A stretch of 64,000 nucleotides of DNA, taken from NCBI GenBank assembly GCA_013396915.1, contig VWZL01000010.1, positions 124,001 to 188,000 of the forward strand, written 5' to 3'. Shown here in pieces: positions 37,274-49,325 of the stretch (the first letter of the stretch is position 1; the number at the start of each line of letters is the position of its first letter). Source of the stretch: Stercorarius parasiticus. Taxonomy: Eukaryota; Chordata; Aves; Charadriiformes; Stercorariidae. The notes beneath the pieces were generated by a model. It was not told the DNA's origin and ran no database searches. It saw only the letters and a list, made by a program, of their open reading frames with translations. The translations under genes were made by a program, and so were the position numbers.

Positions 37274-39593
37274 AGTGCTTTGGGAACTTTGAAACCACGG
37301 AGCTTTACAACTACAAAAGCTCAGTAGCCAGGGACACTGAGCCACCCAGCGCCTGTGCGATGTGGCGGCTGGAGGAGCCTTCAGCGTCTCCATTGCTTGA
37401 GAAATTAAAATACTGATTTTTCATCCGGGAGTGGGGTACACAGCATTTCTCGGCGCGGGGTCAGGCTGGCCCACATGGTGGCCAACCACCAGGGCACGGA
37501 TCGGGGCGGGCTGTCCCCTCCGGCGAGGCTGCGGTCCCCCCGCGCGCAGGCACCCACTGCGCCCGTTGTGAAAGAAATCTCATCAAACGCAGAATGGGTT
37601 TGTAATAAGTTTTCCAAATTGGTTGCTGCTACAGCGTAACCTTTAGACTACTGCTATTTAACCTTGTATATCACTCTTAGCTTTTGAATGAATTTAGCTT
37701 AATAAAGGTGCCTTATTAAATTACTAGGCTGTTTTTTTAGTCCGCTAGAAATAGGCGTACTAGGAAATAGCTTTGGGTTGTTAGATCTAATTGGCTGCCA
37801 GTGGAGTATGTAGTGGCTTAGATGCATAGATGCAAGCGTTTATTTTTATGAAGTAATACAGCGATACGATATTACTAAGTTCCAAGTGGAGGATTTTGGG
37901 TGGCTGGAATGCACGTGGTGGTAAAAACTCTGCTGCTGCTCGCCTTGTGCCCTAGGTCACCATCCGAGACAGTCGTTGCCCCAGGTCATCCAGCCACAGC
38001 CGCGAGCACTGGAACACGGCCTTTTTGATAATGGGGTTAATAGGTGGCAAAGTGAAGTCCAGGCCATGGAAGCCATCACAGCTTTACCGGTGTAGGCTGC
38101 TCAATGCCACCGTCCCCCGTAGGAACTGAGCTCAGGATCCCACGGTGCTCGGCCTTCTACAAAGCTTCGCTAACAGAGTCCGTAATCTGAAGAAAATAGA
38201 CACTGACTTTGAGCTGCGACGCTTGGTAATAGAAGTAGAACTTAAGATTGTTGAAATGCGTGTCTTTGAAAAAAGACACCACCACCCCCAAATTCTTGGT
38301 TGAAGCAAGTGAAATTTTTTTGTGTACCAGAAGCCTAATGAAAATGCCTGTTCTCCTGAGTGCCCAGCCATCCTCCTGACTCCCTCAGACTGGGGAAGCG
38401 TTCTCAGAAGTGCCCGCTGTGATTACTGGCCAGTCCTGGTGGGACAGACGGTGGCTGTGGTGCCTCTGTTGGGAACGCTCTCGTCTTCACGAGTGCGTGC
38501 ATGCGTGCTGCTACAGCCCAGGTCACTATCGCAGGTGACACCTCCGCGGTGTCCAGAAGAAATGGTATGGGGTCACTTTGCTGCTTTTTCTGTTTGTCTA
38601 TCGGAGACCGTGGGGTGGAAAGCTGAGAGGGAAGGGCTTCGCTCCCGCCGTTCTGGGAGAGCTCGCTTGGGTCTGCAGTTCATTCTCAGTACAGCAAGCC
38701 TTCAGCGCCTTCCTCTTGATTTCCATAAGTAATTGTCAGCTGGTAAACAGCTCATTAGAAATACTAAAATTTATCTAATGAAAACAGGCTGGGAGCAACA
38801 GGAGAGGCAAGCTGCAGAAGCTGTTGCGCAGGGCTTCCTCGGCACAGGGTGCTCTGCCCTTTCTGTTCCCGTGTAAATTGGGCTGAAAGGGGTTTCTGCT
38901 CGTTCTACGGCACGCAGTGTAATGGCATCCCTGTTTCTGGCACGGGCTCTTAGGTACTGCCGCAAAGCAAATAATAAGTAGCGAGCAGATGGCCGGGGGG
39001 TGGGAGTTGTGAGTGAGTGGTGAGCGGGAGCACGGCGTTTAAGATGCTGCCTGTGATTTACTTGCTGCATAATCCCTGCTGTAACTCCTCTCCCCCTCTG
39101 GACGCCTTGGGTGAGCGCTCGCGGCGCGGGCCAGGCTCAGTGCAGTATTTCAGCTCTGCTCTCTGCTCTCCTGGGGGCTGCTGCTGCGTGTCCCCCTCCG
39201 GGCTCCGAGGCCGGGACCCCCCTGGCCGTACCCGCAACTGGCTGCAACAGGGGACCCAGGCACCCCGGGGTTGGGCTCACGGGTGGCTCCGTCGCCCTCC
39301 CGCCAAGGGCCTTTTCTTCCTCGGCTCGTGCCTGGAACGTTCCGGTCACTTCCACGTCATTATTTTGTGTGTGCAAAGCGTCAGGCGTGTTTCCGTGCTG
39401 GGGTGCGGGACGGCCCCCGGGCATCGCCGGCCCCCGTGCTGCCACCCCTCCAGCCGCCGCGAGAAGCGTCTGCGATGGGGATTAGGTTATAAAATGTTTG
39501 CGGTGTAGTCATCTCAGGAGAGGATTTACTCGTGTAGCTTATTCCATTACTGAAAATTATGAGAGTTTAAATTGGTTAAATCCTGACACGGGC

Positions 39594-39608
39594 TTTTTTT
39601 TTTTTTTT
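39594..39608 (+). repeat. Poly-T run (15 T)
   Basis: An uninterrupted run of 15 T in an AT-rich part of intron 5. It could be a simple-repeat site or a decayed tail of a reverse-strand retroposon. No target-site duplication was recognised. Confidence 0.7.
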
Positions 39609-40412
39609 CTAATCTCTATTATTCCATAGGAAGCATGTTAATGAGTTAAACACAGTTAATAAAATGCGGCAAGCCAATATTTTTGGTAGCAGTTACTCTC
39701 AGAGGAAACAGAAACATTTAAATGGTTTCAACCTTTATGCATACTGATTTTTTTGCCTTCCTTTGTTCCTTACAGTCGAGTAAACTCCTGAAAAATATAT
39801 ATGGCTTAATGGCATCTGTAGCATTGAATTGATTTCTTGCACTGATAACATTTTAGCTACAGCTTAGATTGCGTTTTTAATCTGTGTTTCAGTTGTAGGA
39901 GGTAATGAATTTTTTAATTGTGGACTCCAGGTTTGCGGTTTGGCTTCTTTTTTTTTTCCTGCAGGGTCTTCCTGAAGTGTTTTTGAGCTGGTTCCCTAAC
40001 TATAAATGCTTTAATTCTCTCTGTTTATTTTAGGATTTAGAAGAGCTTCGTTTGGACGAAATAAGATCTTCTGTTGTTTAAACAAAAGCAGCCGCGGCTT
40101 CTTTTCGTGTTTCTAACAAGCACCTCTTGTAAAGCCCCACGTATTAATATGCGCGGAGGCCAAGCGTTGTCACACAGTGATATATGATCCGCGATAAAAC
40201 CTATCACTTCTGAGCAGCGCAAATATCTCCGGCTTCACCTCAGCGTGAAGGCAAATGAGTTCCTTTTAGCCTGAGCGAGCTGGGAGATAAACGGGGGGCC
40301 GCGGGGCGAGTTTCCCGGCCGGGGTGCCGCGCGCCGCTGGCTGCCCTCCTCCTGCCGCGGCCTCGGGCCCCTGTGGCCCCACAGCTCACCAACTGGTGCT
40401 TTTGTCCTGCAG

Positions 40413-40512
40413 ATAAGCCTCAAGTGCGGGTGTCTCAGAATTACCCGGTGCAAGGCCTCACGAGAGAAGGGGAGCCGCTGGAGCTGACCTGCGCAGCCTT
40501 TGGAAAGCCACA
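40413..40512 (+). CDS. CADM1: CADM1 exon 6: N-terminal half of Ig domain 3
   Basis: A 100-nt exon, entering in phase 1 and leaving in phase 2, with acceptor TCCTGCAG and donor GTAAGT. It encodes Tyr (split), [32 protein letters not shown], then the first two bases of a Gln codon. The first Ig3 cysteine is in LELTC. The block QGLTREGE is a signature shared with CADM1 of other vertebrates. Ig3 is the membrane-proximal C2 domain. It differs more from mammals than Ig1 and Ig2 do (human KPQVHIQMTYPL, as I recall). This is the only internal junction of the visible exons that is not phase 1, so exon 6 cannot be skipped alone without a frameshift. Confidence 0.96.
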
Positions 40513-43197
40513 GTAAGTTGGCCACTTCCCGGGACGGGGCAGGTTGCCCGGCGGCGACGGGGCTGTGCCGCAGAAGCCGCGGAGCTTGTTCAGCCTCTGT
40601 TGCCGTTGCAGACACTCAATACGGCATTCTCTGCCGCGAAGACGATGTTAGGGTGTGAAGGAGAGATGCCTTCTGCACCCAAGCGCCTGCTGCGCTCTTA
40701 AAACATTTCTTTTGACGCGCATTTATTCCTGCGTGAGCAGCGGCCGCGGGGTTTCTGCTGGAGGAGCGCCGGGGAGAGCTCTTCCCGGCCAGCGGGCAGC
40801 AAGCCCTCGGGTGCAGAAGGGGCACCCCCGGCTGTAGCCCTCTTCCCCAGGGAATGGCTTGGGTGCCAGCCGGGTGCCGGTATGGCCGCGGGGGCCGGGG
40901 GCTGCCTGCCCAACCCCGGCGCGGTGCCCGTACGCAGAGCCGAGACCGGCACCGGCGAGCCGAGCACTTGTAAAAGTGGAATGGATCCCTCAGGTAAGGC
41001 AGCCCGTCTCTCTGCTCGTCTCGCTGGGTGGTGACGCTCCTCCCTTTCAGTGCCCTCGGTGGCTTTTATGAACCGCCAGTTGGATTCCTTCTCCTTGCCC
41101 ATGCCCTTGGGGCTTTCCTATCTAGTTGAAGAAATTAATGCATCAGGAAAATCCTGGCAAGGGAGGCTAGATTTTCTTCCACACTTTCATCCTTGTTCTA
41201 ATTTAAGTTTTGTCGACTTTTATTTTTTTAAAAAATACTTTCTCTTCCACTTGGATCTATGGCTGTCAAGTATTTACTATCCTTTTTTACTTTCCTCATG
41301 TTCATGAGATTTCTGCAAACATCCCCGAAACCTGTCGGCGTCTCCTTGGGAGCGTGCCCAGAGCGGAGGAGTTGCTGCGGGCGTAGGTGAACTGGAAGCC
41401 GCCCGGTTTGGCAGCGGCAGGGAGGAGCCGTGGGGTGCTGCCCTCCACCGCGGCAGCGAACCTCCTCTCCCAGAACCGGCTGCCGATTCCTGCTCCCCAC
41501 TTCCTTCTGTTCGCCACGAGGCTGATTCCCTCCCCGTGCATTAGAGACCGGCACGTCCCCTGCCGAATCCCGTTTTAATATCGATTCCCTGCTCGGAGCC
41601 TGTCAGAGCCCCTTTGCGTTCCCCCTCTCGTGGGTAACGGCAGCTCCTCCCAGTTGCTGTCAGCTGGGAATTTAATGAGTGGGCTGCTTTACTTTTTCTC
41701 CTTCCAGGCTATGAATAAGACATACACACGTTAAATAAGACAGACACATCTCCCCGGCAGCATGCCACTTAGCGTTCCGCTGATGCTAGTAATGTGCTAG
41801 GAATTCGCTTATGTAGGTCACCTCACCTGTGTCTCTCAAAGCATAAGAAAATGCACAGTGAAATAATGGGCTGTGTTTACCTCTATGCTTTTAAGACAAA
41901 GAGATTTCGTAAAATCCTTCACAGAGGTTTAAGACGAACAGGGGTGTTTCTGCAGTTAAACAAAATCATTGCTCTGTGCAATTTGGCAAAGTAAACACGG
42001 GGGGAGGGAAGCTCAGAGGAAAACGGAAGGCCAGAGCGCAGACGTTTCTCTTTTGGCATTAATAGAGGTATGATGTTCGGTTAGACGCAGAAACCCCAAG
42101 ACTGTGACAGAAGTGGGAAGACACTGAGGCGGTCACTGTTAGGACTCCAGGGTGGGAAGCAGGCTGCTGCATAGCGCACGCAGCGCCGGGAACCTGGGCA
42201 CTCCAAAATCGCAAATAGCCTTTGGAAAACCGCAGCCGGGAGCGCAGAAGCCCTTTCCACCCCTCTGGAGGTTAAAGAGCCGCTGCTGCCTGTGCCGTGG
42301 CTCCTGTGCTGGCGGCGAGGAGGGCGGGGGGCGCCGAGCCCCTGCCCAAAGCCAGCTCCAGCTCGGCAGCCGTGCCCCGCTGGGTTTGCTGGCGCCGTGT
42401 CCGTCCCAGCGTGGGGCTGGGATGCTGGAGCTTCAGGAGCTCCTACATCAGGGCAGTCGTCTGCCATTGGGATGGCAGGAAAGGCCCGAGCTGTGGGACA
42501 CCTCCAGCAGGGCGAGCTCCCAGCACATCCCAGCTGCAGCTGATCTGTCCCCTCGCTGCTGCCTAAAGACTATGATAATAACAATAAACTTAAAAAAGAA
42601 GACACCCCCCCGGGCCCCGCAGCACTCGCTTTCCTTACTAGCTCTAACCAACCAGGGCGACTTCCCCCCCCGAGCGACGCAGCCAGCCGAGCGAAGTGAT
42701 GCCGGAGGGGTCTCCCGCTGCCAGGCGGGACGGGGAGGGAAGGTCCGTCCTCTCCTCTGGCAGCCGAAGCGCTCTCAGGGAGCGGCATGGCCACGGCCCT
42801 CGGGGAAGGGCCAAACGTGACAAAAACGTACTTGTTCTGCCACATGCTGTCCAGATCTGCACTCAGAGCACCCTGTGGATGCACCTTTAGTCCATAGCCT
42901 CAAAGATTTCAGGTTTTCTGAATAAGCGGATGATTAACCACTAATGAACTTTCTTCCTGCTTGCATTAGTGTTTTCGGAAAACTTAAGGTCTGGATACAG
43001 TTTCCTGTTGGGTTAAAATAAATTTAAATTGAGGAAGCCCGACAGCATCTGGGCTTGAGTAGTGCAAAAAAGTATGTGTTATTTCTTTACAGTTTTTCTT
43101 GGTTTGGGCTTTCTGTCTGTGGATGAACTATTGAAGATGCCATCTTTACCGTAGGAAAATAGTAATGTGACTGTTTCTTTTTCTCCCTCCTCTGTAG
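40513..43197 (+). other. CADM1: CADM1 intron 6
   Basis: 2685 nt. GC- and CpG-rich at the 5' end (to about 41000) and again at 42160-42800, which keeps a 222-codon chance frame open on the plus strand. The acceptor has a clear pyrimidine tract (TTTCTTTTTCTCCCTCCTCT). No repeat family recognised. Confidence 0.92.
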
Positions 43198-43370
43198 GCC
43201 TACGGACATGAGGTGGTTAAGAGTAGATGATGAGATGCCTCAACACGTTGTAGTGTCTGGTTCAAACCTTCTCATTAGTAACCTAAACAAAACAGATAAT
43301 GGTACATACCGCTGTGAGGCTTCAAACGCGGTGGGGAAATCACATGCGGATTACATGCTGTTTGTATACG
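43198..43370 (+). CDS. CADM1: CADM1 exon 7: C-terminal half of Ig domain 3
   Basis: A 173-nt exon entering in phase 2 and leaving in phase 1, with acceptor TCTGTAG and donor GTACGT. The first G completes the Gln codon, followed by [40 protein letters not shown] and [17 protein letters not shown]. It has the C-strand tryptophan, the F-strand motif DNGTYRC whose cysteine closes the Ig3 disulfide, and two sequons, NKT and NGT (human N304 and N308). Substitutions cluster at the N-terminal edge, where human has PVMVTWVRV, as I recall, and this has PTDMRWLRV. The strong match of RVDDEMPQH and [16 protein letters not shown] fixes the identity as CADM1 rather than CADM2-4. The upper end of the stalk follows directly in exon 8. 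Confidence 0.97.
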
Positions 43371-46300
43371 GTACGTGAGAAAAACCACCGTTCTTCTAGA
43401 CTCGTTTACACCTAATTGCAACATACCGCGCTCTGAAAGCTTTGACGGAAGTTAACTTTTTGCTTAATGCAAGATTTACAGATAGCTCCCGGCACCTCTG
43501 CGTTACGCCGGGCTGGGGTAGGGGCTGGAAAACCCTTTCTTTTGCTCCTGGGGCCGTGGGTGCGGGGCGCGGGGTGCAGAGCCCCTTCCCGAGCCCGCTG
43601 CGCTCCCTCCTCCGCAGCCACGCGCCCGCCTCGTCCTGCTGCCAGGCCAAGCCCAGGGAAACGCAGAACAGGGGCGTGGGGAGGACTGGCAGGTTCTCTG
43701 GCCTGGTAACTCCTTTGCCTTTTTCTAACACCTTCTCCAGTGTCTTCCGAAATGGGCCGGGGGGCGGTGGGTTCCAAGTCTTTCATTAGCAAGTTAAATT
43801 ACCGAAGAATCAGCCGGCATCCCTAGGTAATTACAAACCAGTAAATGAACTGGAGGACTGAGATGTCTTAAGCCTATCTGTGGCGGCTGAGCAGACGCTA
43901 AAACACGCCTCAGCATCTTTTTAAAGTGCTATTAAGTACCTCCTTTAATTCTTCAGTTTCCCCGCATTATTTTGCCGTTGCTCTAGACCTTGTGCTCCTG
44001 TCACGAGGCGTTGCGTATAATGAAGATTCAGTAGGCGCTTGAAGAGTGATCCCCCAGTTTAATTATGAGCAACTCCCTTGGGCTGCGTATTTAAACTTTA
44101 TCTGTGAAGAGTGGTTATTGTGTGGCTGGGCTGAGCTCGCGGTGGGGATTGCCTGTTTCTCGGGTGGGACAGTCACTCGCCTTGGTCTGAAGCTCATTCC
44201 GTGCAGCAGCCGCTGGAAGCTCTGCAGTCCAAACGCCCTTCTTCTTGCTCAGGTCCAGATAAATAGTTGACATCCCCTGTCCAAAGGCCACTTGCACGTG
44301 AGCCGCTTCAAGCCCGGTCTTAGAAACTTGCCCAAAGATTGAAGACAACACCAAAACTGTGACTTTGAGCTGAAATTGAGCTCATCTGCCACATCAGGCG
44401 GGTGGTTTTCTAGTGCCTCTAGCTCCAAAAGCCTCCAGTTTACAAAATGAAGTCAGATACGTATTTATGATGGAGTAATTTCTGTACTCATGAAAAAAAA
44501 CTTGTTTACGTTGATGTTTAAAGAAACGACTACTGTTGCAGAGAAGCAATAAAGAAGTTGAAATAGGACACAGGCAGTTCCCCATGAGGTTAAAACTATG
44601 GAAAGCTACTGCTATAAAGCGGTTGTAGATGAGCTGATTTCTTTCCTTGTGTAGTTTTATGTACCTGTTTTGGCCCAAGTGAGCGCTAGATCAGCCCTCA
44701 CCAATGTCAGTGACCTGGGATTTGGAGCTCAGACTAACTCTCGCACTTGTTAATTATCCTGCCCTTGGGATGTGGGCGAGAACTAGACTGCGCAGGGCTT
44801 GCTCAGTGCTGCTCCCCCTCGGGATTAAATCCACAGGAGGAGACCCGAGACAGTCGTATTTCAAAGGAGATGCAGGTTCCCAGGGGATGTGAACCCATGG
44901 ACTCTAGTTCAAGCATCCAGCGGACGTTCTGGCCGTGTAGGGGAGGGCTTTTCATGGTCTGTCAGGAGCTCGTGGGCGGATAATGGTTGTACATCTCATC
45001 ACGTCCAGTTTCTGTGCATTTGGGAGCATCCCGCTAGGATCCGGCACTCTGGACAGCATAAAGAATCCTATTAACCCTGAGTTCAAAGGGGAGAAATCCA
45101 GAGGTGTTGGCATGGAGGAAGCGGTTGGGCTGTGGCCATCATCTGAAGCCTCCTGGTACAGAACCCCAGTCGAGCTGTCCCTGCAGGGGGGCTCTGCTGC
45201 CTGCGTCCACGCGCTGCTCTCGCCCACGCATCTGCAGCCCTGGGCACCTTTCCCCACCACAAGGCAGCGGATATTCTGTCCCCACTGGGATTCCTCCATG
45301 CAGACGCATCTCTACGGGCACTGGGTGGAAGCTGGTGGGAGGACGTACCTGGCCACAGACGGGGCTGGCTCTCGCCGCTTGTCGGTGCAGAGCTCCCCCG
45401 GATCACCTTAACTTGGGAACCAGGGCCTTACGGACACGGTCCCCCTGCACCCGGGGGTTGTTGGGGAGCAGCCATAGGCATGGCAGAGCTGTGGTCTGGC
45501 ACACCTCTGGGAGAGGCACGTTGCCATAGTCTCCATCCCAAAGGGATGGATTTCCGTGCCAACGGCCTCCAGCAGGCAGGGCTTGCAGAATACCCACTGC
45601 TGAGCTGTGCTTAACACCTTCCTCTGCTGCGCACGTGCTGTAAGGATGTCAAATCACACTGACACCGAAAACACGTTTATTTTTAAAATCCGTTTCACAC
45701 TTTTCCCTCCCATGGGAGCGGGCAGACACATTTGCTAGAAACTTCCAGTGCAATTAGCACACAGTCTTTTTTTATTTCTTTTATGGAGGAAGAGTCTGCT
45801 GCACAGCATCCTCCCCGTGCCGTTTGGTGAAAGGCCGGGGAGTTTCTTCCCCGGGTCCTGCTGTGCTCCAGCTGCTTCGGTCCCTGTGGCTCCTGGGCAG
45901 ACACGTGTATTACGGGCGAGCAAGGGCTGCCCTGGTGCAGGTGTAGGGACCGGGGTGCTTCGGAGGTAGGGGAAGGGCAATAACCGCTTAGAATATAGCC
46001 GTAAATAAGCGCTCCACAGCCCAGCAAACTCTGAGGTAACGTTTCTCAACTTTGGGGAAGTTGCATGGAATATAATAAAGGTGCAGCATATAATTAAAGT
46101 TCGGCTGTATTAATTAGGGAATCTGAGAGAGCTCGCTTGGAGATAAAAGAGTGGCAGATGTGTTAGTGATGAAGAGTTGACATGCTATAGAGGAAACCTA
46201 AAATCAAAAGCCCATGAAGTGTTTCATGCTCCATTATTGCCGAATGAAGCCGTAGTTCAAAGTCTTCCCGACTACTTAGCGCATTCAGTTTGATCATCTG

Positions 46301-47277
46301 GGCATTGCTACATATTTTTTCTTTTACATCTCCTCATACCTACCTTCTCCTGCCCAATAATGTTGGTGAGGACGTGCCCCTGTACCTAACAGAAACGCCG
46401 TGAGGAGCGGCAGTGTTTGAGTCCCAAGAGGTCAAGTACATCAGCAATGGTTATCAGTCCCAACGAGAAACATCCCCGGGTCTGGGTTTCTCATTAACGA
46501 TGCCCTAGTAGCCAAAACGGGAGCGTTCAACTGAAATTGTCAGGAAAATATTGACTTTTATTTTATTAAAAGATCTTGGGGAAACTCTTCATACCTTGAA
46601 ATTGATATTTAGTAACGATGCGCTGATGTCTTTGTATTTATTACTGTCTTTGAAGTAGTTTTTAACATCCTGCTGACGTGTATTGGTAGAGGAAGAACAG
46701 CGAAGTGAGCGGCCCGGGGAAGAAAGCGCGATTTATTCACGTGCTGTTGATATTTAGCCTGCAAAGCGCAGCGGGGCCCCTCACACAAACCTCCCACCTG
46801 GGATTTCCCATGAATATGTAGAAAAGCAACGAAGCATCGCTGTGTCTCTCTTTGTACCTGTAAACTGTTCTTTTTGTTGTGGAAAGCGTGCAGTTTATTT
46901 TTCTTATGCCTCTCCCATTCCATTTCTCTCTCTCTCATTGACTAATTTATGCTGGGTTTTATTTGTTTTTTTTTTTAATTTTTGTTTAGCACTGTAGAAG
47001 GCCAGAGGGGGGGGAGTTTTGGGGCCAGATTCTCCGGCTGGCGCGGGCCCCGAGACGCGGGTCGTGCCGGGAGCCGTGTCCGACTCCGGAGGATCTGGCC
47101 CGCAGTCCTCAAGGCCAGCTGGGCGCCCCACCTGGCTTCAGAGGAGGGAGGGCATCCCACAGCCGCGCTGCTTCTTTGCGTCCTTGTTTTTCTCTGATCA
47201 CGGTTGACCGCTGTTGTGTTCTGCTTGTTTTTTCTTAATTTGCTTTTTTATTATTTTCCTTTTTATATTTTATCCAG
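43371..47277 (+). other. CADM1: CADM1 intron 7
   Basis: 3907 nt. GC-rich at 43500-43760 and 44880-45560; a notably AT-rich, CpG-poor block at 46030-46330 is a candidate conserved element. The last 60 bases are a very long T-rich pyrimidine tract before TATCCAG. No transposable element recognised. Confidence 0.92.
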
Positions 47278-47349
47278 ATCCCCCCACAACTATCCCTCCT
47301 CCCACAACAACCACCACCACTACCACCACCATCCCTACCACCATCACAG
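47278..47349 (+). CDS. CADM1: CADM1 exon 8: Thr/Pro-rich stalk
   Basis: A 72-nt exon, phase 1 at both ends, with acceptor TATCCAG and donor GTACGG. It encodes Asp (split), then PPTTIPPP, nine consecutive Thr and IPTTIT. The Thr run is encoded by ACA, ACC and ACT, mostly ACC. This mucin-like segment is the juxtamembrane stalk of CADM1, expected to be heavily O-glycosylated and to lift the Ig domains off the membrane. The run is shorter than the roughly 13 Thr I recall in human CADM1, and ILTIIT of human is IPTTIT here. The triplet repeat makes length polymorphism likely. It can join in frame to exon 9, exon 10 or the off-window transmembrane exon. Confidence 0.95.
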
Positions 47350-48109
47350 GTACGGTACCTTCATAACCATTGGAAATGTCCTGAATGTTTATTGTCTTTT
47401 ATGTATATAAGCAGAGCGTGAAGCCTGGGGAAAAACAACAAAATTATTTTTTTAAACCAAATACACCCACGGTAGCGTGCGAGCCCTGGTCCGGCAGTCC
47501 GACGAGTCGGATAGTCCTTACTGCAGGTGGTTCTGAAAGGTGGGAGTTGCCGTGGCAGAAAAAGCTATTTGTTCTCTTAGTGGTGGCTAATATTGGGTGC
47601 GTTCAAACGAAGGATAGAAACTGCCGTAGAGCTCATTTCACACGGGCAGTTGTTTCAGCCTCAACCCCATCAGTATCAATTTCTGAGCAATTTCTACTCG
47701 GAAGCAGAAAGTTTGGTCTTTGGTAATTTAATTCACCTGATGTGACTGGAGATGCTTTCTCTCATGCCTAGGTGTTTGGTCTGTCTCTGTGCTAAGCCAT
47801 CTGCCTCGCTCTCCCAGAAGAGTGAATCCCACCAGTCACTTTTTAGTGAGTCCAACACCATCAGTGTGACCCTTTTTGAGGAGCTGGCTTTTAGCATTTT
47901 GAGTTTTTCCCTGTCTTGCGAGAAAAGGTGAATAAAACCAACCAGCTGATCACGAGACACCTCTCTCTGTCACACGCATCCGTCATACTTCCTCACTAGA
48001 CCCGACTCTCCACTCACGGGGAAGGCCTTTCTGGTTTCTTTGTCATCATTTGCATTGTCATTTCGCTGATCTTTTCTATTTCAACCGCTGCTTTTGCTTT
48101 TGCTTGCTA

Positions 48110-48130
48110 TTTTTTTTGTTTTTTTTTTTT
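48110..48130 (+). repeat. T-rich run
   Basis: Two T runs (7 and about 12) separated by a single G, in intron 8. Low-complexity sequence with no further feature seen. Confidence 0.7.
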
Positions 48131-49280
48131 GGAGGTAGAGGTGACAAACCGAAGGTGAGAATGGACCATTGAATAGCTAATGGCATCGTGTTTATTGTTG
48201 CTGTAAACCATCCCCTGTGTAAATGCCTTCACGTTTTATTTGCTTTTACGACGTTGCTCGGCTGACTCTAACTGTCCTGCGCAGGGTGTTTTGTGGCTTC
48301 TTTCCTTCTGAGGTTTTCGCAACCGAGTCAGACTCTGCTGGCATGGAGAAGCAGTTGAAGTCTTTCTTCCGACGTGCCTTACCGCGCACCGCGTGTGCGC
48401 CGTCCGCCATCCACCATCGTGTTGTCCAGCCCTCCCCATTCTCTGTCTTCCTCCCTCCAGGTGGTTATCGATAGCACCCAACCCCAGGCACCCCCGTTTG
48501 GATGCTTGGGACACTCTGCCGTGATCGCTTTCCCATTTTGCGATTTGTTCATTTATTTCTGTTCTTATTTTCTTAACCAGCTTTCATTTCACAGTAGGTT
48601 TCAAACTTTTCTGAAGTCTCCTTAAGAGCCGTTTGCAGAGAAACTTGATCCCGCCTCTCGGTGTAAATGGACGTACCTACAGTTTCCTTTGGGTCCACGG
48701 TAATTTGTTCATGCTTTCAGTGACGTTTGCGAGGCTAAAAGGAAGAATTTGTCTTGATGCTTGATTGACCCCGTTGTGTTGCTGTCGGTGCCTGCGAACA
48801 TTAATGATTGTCCTTTTCCCGGGAACTGGGTCGTTATCAGCCCGTCGTTGGGATCGCCCTCAGACGGGTGCGCGCGGTCCTTCAGGCTCCCAGGCAGGGG
48901 CTGCTCATAACAAATAGTGGTTTTGCTGTTTCCTCTTCTGCTGCAAGCGTTGCAAATTGTTCGGGAATTTTCAGTAGCCTCTGGGCTTCTAGGCTCTCCT
49001 CCGCAGTAGTTTTCTAGCTTCTTTTGTATTAAAAAGAAGACGGAGGCGTGGGCAGTTCTTGCCATGAGAAGCGGCTCTTGCCAGCGCTCCTGCCCGCGCC
49101 CCTTTGGAGGGTAGCCGTGCTCTGGCCGCTGCTGTTAGGTGGTCCATGGTCCGCCCCAGCCCGAGGGTTTGTGCCTCGCTGAGGAGCCGCGGATGCCCAG
49201 CACCCCCACAGCTGGGGAGTCTCTACCTCCGAGGAATCGCTCCTGACGTCTGCTACGGGTTTGCTTTGAACACGGAGAGG

Positions 49281-49325
49281 AAGGGCTGATGGTCTCCAGG
49301 AAGGGCCGATGGTCTCCAGGAAGGG
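49281..49325 (+). repeat. 20-bp tandem duplication, about 2.2 copies
   Basis: The 20-base unit at 49281-49300 is repeated at 49301-49320 with one change (CTGAT to CCGAT) and is followed by AAGGG, the start of a third copy. This is a direct tandem duplication in intron 8, a minisatellite seed. The single mismatch suggests that it is recent. Confidence 0.9.

Larger units (their letters stand above)
30422..40412 (+). other. CADM1: CADM1 intron 5
   Basis: 9991 nt, the longest complete intron in the window. It contains the longest CR1 copy (36806-37273), T-rich runs near 32678-32690 and 39594-39608, and AT-rich stretches at about 31240-31550, 34100-34700, 36530-36700, 37600-37900 and 39490-40060. 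GC-rich, stop-poor sequence at 35119-35900 keeps frames open on both strands; it may include a decayed LTR end (see findings). CpG density rises sharply just before exon 6. No coding exon recognised. Confidence 0.92.

Noticed and set aside
42152..42820. 222-codon plus-strand open frame in intron 6
   Set aside because: Low-complexity GC-rich sequence; frames in other registers are open too; no splice sites linking it to CADM1 exons.
44983..45411. 142-codon plus-strand open frame in intron 7
   Set aside because: No family recognised, GC-rich, no splice context.
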